This document shows, piece by piece, positions 59,324 through 64,000 of a stretch of 64,000 nt of DNA. The DNA comes from Ruminococcus sp. (GTDB taxonomy: Bacteria > Bacillota > Clostridia > Oscillospirales > Ruminococcaceae). The stretch's first letter is position 1, and each line of letters opens with the position of its first letter. The DNA lies in contig JAJQCE010000024.1 in the NCBI GenBank assembly GCA_021202895.1, forward strand, positions 57,910-121,909, given 5' to 3'. Both the position numbers and the translations under genes were made by a program. The notes under the pieces were generated by a model. The model saw nothing but the letters and a program-made list of their open reading frames with translations, was not told where the DNA came from and did no database searches.

Positions 59324-59850
59324 AATATCTTATCGCTTCAGACATACACGGCTCATCACTTTGGTGTGAAAAGCTGATAAACGCTTTTTCAGAGCTTAGT
59401 GCCGACAGGCTTATACTTCTTGGCGATTTGCTTTATCACGGTCCGAGAAACGACCTGCCAGATGACTATTCTCCGAAAAATGTTATAACAATGCTCAACT
59501 CTTTAAGTGATAAAATTATCGCCGTAAGAGGAAACTGTGATACAGAGGTTGATCAGATGGTGCTTGATTTTCCTATTCTATCCGACAGCGCATGGGTCTG
59601 CGATTTCGGGCAGAGAATATTCTGCTCGCACGGTCACATCTTCTCACCTGAAAAGCTCCCGCCGCTTAGCGACGGCGACATATTTCTTTCAGGCCACACT
59701 CACATTCCGACTGACAGAATTATTTTGCAGGGGCAAAAGCAGATTCGCTGCATAAATCCCGGCTCGGTTTCAATTCCGAAGGAAGCCTCAAAGCATCGCT
59801 GTCTGATATGGGAAAACGGCGTATTTACAGAGATTTTACTTGACCTATAA
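59320..59850 (+). CDS. yfcE: YfcE-type metallophosphodiesterase
   Basis: A 176-residue calcineurin-like phosphoesterase with all metal-site motifs: ASDIHGSSLW (DxH), LLGDLLYHGPRND (GDxxxxG), VRGNCDTEVD (GNCD), FCSHGHIFSP and SGHTHIPTD (GHxH). It would hydrolyse phosphodiesters; YfcE/MJ0936-type enzymes act on small substrates, and the physiological one is unknown. The four-base overlap with the NYN gene implies equal production, so the two may act on RNA ends or nucleotides in one pathway. That link is inference. Confidence 0.93.
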   Translation: MKYLIASDIHGSSLWCEKLINAFSELSADRLILLGDLLYHGPRNDLPDDYSPKNVITMLNSLSDKIIAVRGNCDTEVDQMVLDFPILSDSAWVCDFGQRIFCSHGHIFSPEKLPPLSDGDIFLSGHTHIPTDRIILQGQKQIRCINPGSVSIPKEASKHRCLIWENGVFTEILLDL

Positions 59851-59902
59851 CCCATTCGCCGATTTTAAGCAAGCTTACATCGAACTTTGCTCCGAGACAA
59901 AA

Positions 59903-59936
59903 AAATTTCCGTCTGAATTTTCAGGCGGAAATTTTT
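59903..59936. terminator. Bidirectional terminator
   Basis: AAATTTCCGTCTGA/TCAGGCGGAAATTT 14-bp stem with T-runs on both sides, shared by the yfcE gene (+) and the 58-aa membrane protein gene (-). Confidence 0.88.
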
Positions 59937-59940
59937 ATCT

Positions 59941-60117
59941 TTACAATACCTCAATAAGAAGCTTTATGAGCATAGCTGCGAAAATTACTACGCCGATACC
60001 TACGGAAATTCCGTATATCTTTCTGGAATCAGCATCTGCCTTTTCCTTAATAAGATAATACAAGCCAAAGCCGATGATCAAAGCTCCTATTAAAATTCCG
60101 ATAATACTAATGATCAT
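59941..60117 (-). CDS. Small two-helix membrane protein coupled to the P1B ATPase (58 aa, not in ORF track)
   Basis: ATG 60117 overlaps the last 11 bases of the ATPase gene. GGAGGAAT within that gene's 3' end is a strong RBS. The product MIISIIGILIGALIIGFGLYYLIKEKADADSRKIYGISVGIGVVIFAAMLIKLLIEVL has two hydrophobic helices joined by a charged loop. It is too short for the track. It is probably an accessory or stabilising subunit of the ATPase, given the coupling. No metal-binding residue is visible (Met apart), and no family is recognised. Confidence 0.8.
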   Translation of the reverse strand: MIISIIGILIGALIIGFGLYYLIKEKADADSRKIYGISVGIGVVIFAAMLIKLLIEVL

Positions 60118-61993
60118 TTTTATTCCTCCATTTCAACAGCAATGCTGAATTTATTACAACAGTCACAGAACCTGCATTATGAACAAGCGCACCTATAACA
60201 GGATTAAGCGTTCCAATAATCGCAAGAATAATCGACACAAAATTGAGCGTCATTGAAAAGGTAAGATTTAGCTTTATCGTCCTCATCATACGCTTTGAAA
60301 GTGCCAGCAAATGCGGCAGATTCTTTATCTCGTCGTCAACAATTGCAATATCCGCAGCATCGATAGCAATGTCGCTTCCTACTCCGCCCATCGCTATTCC
60401 GACATGAGATTTTTTAAGCGCAGGCGCATCGTTTATCCCATCTCCAACCATGCAGATTAGGTCATTATTTTTTTGTAAAGAAGCTATATACTCAAGCTTA
60501 TCCTCTGGCAGACAGTTTGCTTTAACCTCATTGATATCAAGGCTCTTAGCTTTTGCTTTTGCCGCATTTTCATTATCTCCTGTAAGCAAAATGGGCTTGA
60601 CTCCAAGCTCCTTAATCGAAGCAATCATTTGCCCGCTTTCCTCACGAACTGCGTCTGAAAGAGCTATAAATCCCGACAATTCATTCTCAGCTGCAATATA
60701 TGTAAGAGTACAGCCGAGGTCGATATACTTTTGAGCGACAGCTTCAACTGCTTTTGTGTCAACCGAATATTCGTCAAGCATTTTTTTGTTGCCTGCAATG
60801 ATTCGCCCGCCGTCAATCAAAGCACTTACGCCTCTACCAGGAATCATCTCAAACCCTTCGGGCTGTGAAATCTGAGAGCCGTATTTTTCTTTGAAGCTTT
60901 TGACAATCGCCTTTCCCAGAGGATGCTCGGAATTTAATTCACAGCTTGCCGCAAGAGAGAAAAGCTCTTTATCAGACAAGCTTTTATTTGCGCTGAAAAC
61001 CTCTTCAACCTTTAATACTCCATAGGTGAGCGTTCCCGTTTTGTCAAAGGCTATCTTTTTAACAGCCGCAAGCCTTTCAAGCGCATCGCCCTCCTTAACG
61101 AGAAATCCGTAGCTTGTCGCATTTCCAATAGCAGCCATTATAGCCGTCGGAGTAGCAAGCACCAGCGCACAGGGGCAGAAAACTACAAGAATTGTCACAG
61201 ACCTTATAATTTCACCACTGAAAATCCAAGTCAGAGCCGCAGCCGTCAGCGCAATAACAACAATCCAGGTCGCCCATCTATCTGCAATGCCTACAATTTT
61301 AGCTTTACCTGCGTCCGCAGACTGTACAAGCCGAATCATTCTCTGAATTGAACTGTCTTCACCGACTCTTGTCGCACGCAATTCAAATGCGCCGAATTGA
61401 TTAACAGTGCCGCTTGAAACCTCATCGCCGATACCCTTATCCACAGGAAGCGACTCGCCCGTCATTACCGCCTGATTTACAGATGTCTGACCTGAAATAA
61501 TAACTCCATCTACAGGAACAGTTTCGCCTGGAAGAACTCTTATTAACGCACCAACCTCAACCTCCTCAGCTGGGATTACCGATTCTGCTCCGTCAACAAT
61601 AACTCGCGCTGTGCGAGGCGTCAGGGAAACAAGCTTTTCAATGCCCTCTCTTGACTTTGACGCAGTTAAATCCTCAAGCAATCCGCCAAGCTGCATAATA
61701 AACGCAACCTCACCCGCCGCAAAGTCCTCGCCGATACACACCGATGCAATCAGTGCCATGGAAACAAGCACATCAGCCTTAATATCAAACCGCAAAATAA
61801 GCCCTGCAATTGCCTTTAAAATTATCGGCAAGCCGCAAAGAACCGTCGAAATCCAAGCTGCGTCAAACGGCAAAGCGTCAAACCCAGCCAAGCTAAAAAC
61901 AAGCGAAAGAGCAGAAATTGCAAGCAAGGTGATGTCTTTTTTTGTACCGCCTATCTCAAGCAGGTCTTCCATTTTTTCTAACAATGCTTTCAT
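60107..61993 (-). CDS. P1B-type heavy metal-transporting ATPase
   Basis: 628 residues from ATG 61993 (AGGAGG 7-8 bases upstream; the track uses the TTG codon before it). Motifs: TGES in AVMTGESLPVD, the membrane metal site VVFCPCALVLATPTA, the phosphorylation motif AFDKTGTLT, the SEHPLGKAI nucleotide-site motif, MVGDGINDAPAL, and the C-terminal LVHNAGSVTVVINSALLLKW. No N-terminal HMA domain with CxxC is present, so it is a short form. Metal specificity is uncertain: the CPC motif suits Cu, Zn or Cd, while HNxGS is seen in other groups. A CsoR-type repressor upstream argues for copper. Confidence 0.9.
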   Translation of the reverse strand: MKALLEKMEDLLEIGGTKKDITLLAISALSLVFSLAGFDALPFDAAWISTVLCGLPIILKAIAGLILRFDIKADVLVSMALIASVCIGEDFAAGEVAFIMQLGGLLEDLTASKSREGIEKLVSLTPRTARVIVDGAESVIPAEEVEVGALIRVLPGETVPVDGVIISGQTSVNQAVMTGESLPVDKGIGDEVSSGTVNQFGAFELRATRVGEDSSIQRMIRLVQSADAGKAKIVGIADRWATWIVVIALTAAALTWIFSGEIIRSVTILVVFCPCALVLATPTAIMAAIGNATSYGFLVKEGDALERLAAVKKIAFDKTGTLTYGVLKVEEVFSANKSLSDKELFSLAASCELNSEHPLGKAIVKSFKEKYGSQISQPEGFEMIPGRGVSALIDGGRIIAGNKKMLDEYSVDTKAVEAVAQKYIDLGCTLTYIAAENELSGFIALSDAVREESGQMIASIKELGVKPILLTGDNENAAKAKAKSLDINEVKANCLPEDKLEYIASLQKNNDLICMVGDGINDAPALKKSHVGIAMGGVGSDIAIDAADIAIVDDEIKNLPHLLALSKRMMRTIKLNLTFSMTLNFVSIILAIIGTLNPVIGALVHNAGSVTVVINSALLLKWRNKNDH

Positions 61994-62018
61994 CAAACGT
62001 CCTCCTTAACTAAAATTG

Positions 62019-62069
62019 TACCTATCGGGGTATATGTATATTATACAATAGGGGGTATGGGTTTGTCAA
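62019..62069 (-). promoter_or_regulatory. ATPase promoter with two CsoR-type operator half-sites
   Basis: TTGACA (62069-62064), 18-base spacer, TATAAT (62045-62040) on the minus strand. One site (ATACCCCCTAT on the minus strand) lies in the spacer and TACCCCGATAGGTA lies just after the -10. Both have the TACCCC pattern of CsoR boxes. Confidence 0.75.
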
Positions 62070-62136
62070 TAAAGAAATAAAAAATCAGCGATTTAAACAA
62101 AAGCGAGCAATTATTTTTGTTTAAATCGCACAATTT

Positions 62137-62412
62137 TCAACTCATATTAGCAAAGCGTTCAACCGCCTTAGTAAAGTCGGCAATAGTCTTATCCGCATCA
62201 CCGTTTTCAATTCCATCTCTGACACAATGCTTGATGTGCCCCTCTAAAACCACCTTACCGCAGCCATGAAGTGCTGATTTTGCCGCATTGATCTGAGCCA
62301 GAACGTCCTCGCAAGGAACGTCCTCATCAACCATTCTGTCAATAGCCTGAACCTGTCCTATAATTTTCTTTAATCTGCGATGCAGATTTTCAGCGTCCAT
62401 ACATTGTTTCAT
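62137..62412 (-). CDS. csoR: CsoR-family metal-sensing repressor
   Basis: A 91-residue all-helical protein with AGGAGG 7 bases before ATG 62412. The metal site is Cys34, His59 and Cys63 (VPCEDVLAQIN...LEGHIKHC), with the 25- and 4-residue spacing of copper-type CsoR (36/61/65). The N-terminal HRRLKKIIGQVQAIDRMVDEDVPC is the family signature. Apo-protein binds DNA; Cu(I) binding releases it. The likely targets are the two TACCCC boxes in the ATPase promoter 70-120 bases downstream. It has its own promoter. Confidence 0.95.
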   Translation of the reverse strand: MKQCMDAENLHRRLKKIIGQVQAIDRMVDEDVPCEDVLAQINAAKSALHGCGKVVLEGHIKHCVRDGIENGDADKTIADFTKAVERFANMS

Positions 62413-62439
62413 AAAGCCGCCTCCTATACGTTAATGGAT

Positions 62440-62483
62440 AATGTATACATTTATATTATATCTCTTTAAGCGTAGTTTGTCAA
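62440..62483 (-). promoter_or_regulatory. Promoter of csoR with a 12-bp palindrome
   Basis: TTGACA (62483-62478), 17-base spacer, TATAAT (62460-62455). AATGTATACATT (62440-62451), a perfect palindrome, lies at the start-site side. It is a candidate operator. Confidence 0.7.
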
Positions 62484-62818
62484 GCGGGATTTTGAAATTT
62501 CCGCTGATTTTTTCTTTTATCTATTGACTTTTCACAGCTAGTCTTTCTTCATTTTTAAGCCCTAGAACATTATTCTATCACATTTAATCTGTTAAATCAA
62601 TTTGATTTGCTATTTACTCGTGATTTCAGCGTTTTATGCAAAATCAGGTTTGTCCTTTTTGACATAGGCAGATTTGCATCTCCTAATTAGATTCTTAGCT
62701 TTATAATGCGTTGCTCAATTTTCTATTTTTTCAGCAAAAAAAGAAAATGTTCATATAAAAACTATAGTAAGTTTACAAACATTGTTCAGTATCAAACGAG
62801 TTTTATGTCAAAAAAAAG
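62484..62818. other. Intergenic region without recognisable features
   Basis: AT-rich, no ORF with an RBS, no tRNA-like or long inverted repeat. Only short imperfect hairpins are present. Confidence 0.6.
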
Positions 62819-62899
62819 TTGACATCTTCTTTGAAATGTTGTATAATTAAAAAGTAGATATGCTCATTAGCGCATTTGTTGCGCTTTTTATGCGTATCT
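62819..62899 (+). promoter_or_regulatory. Promoter and leader hairpin of the final gene
   Basis: TTGACA (62819-62824), 17-base spacer, TATAAT (62842-62847). A nested hairpin follows: outer AGATATGC/GCGTATCT (62856-62863/62892-62899) and inner AGCGCA/TGCGCT (62869-62874/62880-62885) with a T-run after the inner stem. The ~235-base leader up to 63084 has no ORF. Confidence 0.65.
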
Positions 62900-63083
62900 C
62901 CTTGAATTTGAATAATATCGCCTTCAAGTACAGCTTTTTCACTGGATTTTATACCTATAATGGCTGTTTAGGCTTGAACGTGTTATTTTTATAAATGAGA
63001 TTTTTATATTTTTTAATATGGTTTTATAGCGGCTTAGCGGATTCTTGTCGCTGTGGAACAAGAAACGAAAGGATTTGATTTAA

Positions 63084-64000
63084 TTGAAAACAAAAAATTG
63101 CCCTTTTTGCAGTAAAAAAATTTCAGACGAGGCTATAATATGCAAATACTGCCATCGTTTGCTTATAGATGAAAACGGAAACGATATACAGCCCGATGAA
63201 GCAGTGGCTGCTGCTGAGGACATGGAAGAAATCACTATTGACAAGGAAACAATAGAAGCTGCAAAGAATTATTCCGAGCAGACTGCTGTCAGTGAGGATA
63301 AAACTATTATATACAGCAAGGAAGATCTTTTAAATGCGCTCAACGATTCTTCAGAAATAGATGATTCGGAAGCTAAAGATTCATTTGAAAACGGCTATAC
63401 ATATGAAAACGAAACAGAAGATAACAGCGAGTCCTTTGAAAATACTGATTATGATGAATACTATAGCAGCGAAGAATCACAATCAGAAAATAGCTTTGAT
63501 GATCATACAGATTTTTCCGACTTTCAGGTTTTCGCAGATGAACTTGAAAACACTGATAATGATAAAACCTATCAAAACGACAATGAGCTTTCAGATTACC
63601 AGGATGAAGGTGATGAACAGACTGGGGACGACCCAAGACGTACTTTTATTATCACTGCAATCATAACTGTTGGTATTTTGATTATAATTATAGCGGCAGT
63701 TTGTGTAGGCTTCAGACTGTTTGGCATGGGAAGCGATGATGAAAGCTCCTCTGCAGTGATAACGACGACCCCGAAAACAACAGCATCAGCAGAGGAAGAT
63801 TCCACAGCCTCTGCGGTTGAATATGTTCCACAGGTTACAGATGAAACTGTTTCAGAAGAGCCTGAGGAAACAACTGCAAGCAGTGAAGCTTCTGATCCTG
63901 TAGATGAGGAAAGCGAAACAGATTCAGAGTCTGCGGAGGACAGTGCCGCTGACACTGATTCATCAGAAGCTGAGGATTCAACTGAAGACACTACAAGCTC
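63084..64000 (+). CDS. Zinc-ribbon, single-TM protein with long acidic Ser/Thr-rich tail (3' truncated by window)
   Basis: The frame opens at TTG 63084 (GAAAGGA 10 bases upstream) and runs past the window end, so it is missing from the track. The N-terminus MKTKNCPFCSKKISDEAIICKYCHRLL is a zinc ribbon (CxxC...CxxC). Residues ~25-180 are acidic and disordered, with many Glu, Asp, Ser and Tyr. One membrane segment follows (RTFIITAIITVGILIIIIAAVCVGFRLF, about 188-212). The visible outside part is a Ser/Thr/Glu-rich stalk without fold. It parallels the 278-residue zinc-ribbon protein at 13296. Both are of unknown function. Confidence 0.85.
   Translation, partial: MKTKNCPFCSKKISDEAIICKYCHRLLIDENGNDIQPDEAVAAAEDMEEITIDKETIEAAKNYSEQTAVSEDKTIIYSKEDLLNALNDSSEIDDSEAKDSFENGYTYENETEDNSESFENTDYDEYYSSEESQSENSFDDHTDFSDFQVFADELENTDNDKTYQNDNELSDYQDEGDEQTGDDPRRTFIITAIITVGILIIIIAAVCVGFRLFGMGSDDESSSAVITTTPKTTASAEEDSTASAVEYVPQVTDETVSEEPEETTASSEASDPVDEESETDSESAEDSAADTDSSEAEDSTEDTTS

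Overview
The window is AT-rich, low-GC Gram-positive DNA. It looks like a gut-type Clostridia chromosome, probably Oscillospiraceae/Ruminococcus-like. This rests on the textbook sigma-A promoters (TTGACA-17-TATAAT) and frequent TTG/GTG starts with strong AGGAGG sites. It also rests on a split 'archaeal-type' glutamate synthase operon with GSI and an ANTAR regulator, a SipW/TasA-like plus sortase B surface locus, and DnaD/DnaC-type replication proteins. Taxonomy is inferred from gene content only. No rRNA is present.

Layout. 1-4.2 kb: the tail of an FN3-repeat surface protein, a membrane protein, a lipoprotein and recQ. 4.4-11.6 kb: a compact phage-head cassette (terS, terL, portal, protease, major capsid, connectors, hub-like protein) closed by a terminator. 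It has no integrase, lysis, tape-measure or repressor gene, and a truncated terS duplicate sits at its front. 11.6-17.1 kb: housekeeping genes (ilvE, a HAD hydrolase, galE), small zinc-ribbon/membrane proteins and two tRNA-Ser. 17.1-23.0 kb: one minus-strand operon of SipW-dependent exported proteins, two SipW-type signal peptidases (one interrupted by an in-frame TAG), a PPNTG surface protein and sortase B. Its promoter abuts an 11-C (G on the coding strand) homopolymer.

23.3-30.1 kb: a segment bounded by two inverted copies of a ~240 bp palindrome-rich repeat. It holds tRNA-Leu, an exopolysaccharide priming sugar transferase, an AI-2E-family exporter, an L,D-transpeptidase, two stand-alone small RNA genes and a MarR regulator. 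30.2-36.1 kb: a TetR regulator, a frameshifted VanZ-like gene, nifS-nifU-rnhA, and a dnaD/dnaC-like pair. 36.1-46.1 kb: a duplicated cassette of [small secreted protein, C-x4-C-x-H lipoprotein, solute-binding-like lipoprotein], followed by a degenerate third lipoprotein and an ABC-2 type ATPase/permease pair. This is one of the two best candidates for an undescribed system.

46.2-55.9 kb: tRNA-Leu, queT under an intercistronic preQ1-I riboswitch, fba, then a nitrogen-assimilation unit (gltB1-gltB2-ferredoxin-FAD oxidoreductase-gltB3-glnA-ANTAR regulator). The operon leader carries an intrinsic terminator, suggesting ANTAR antitermination. 56.1-60.0 kb: an SGNH hydrolase and a NYN-domain protein with repeated helical modules, coupled to a YfcE-type phosphodiesterase. 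59.9-62.5 kb: csoR, a P1B metal ATPase and a coupled 58-residue membrane protein. The window ends inside a zinc-ribbon/TM/acidic protein gene.

Start codons were re-chosen from ribosome binding sites where the ORF track begins too early. All functional calls come from reading the sequence; no database search was run.
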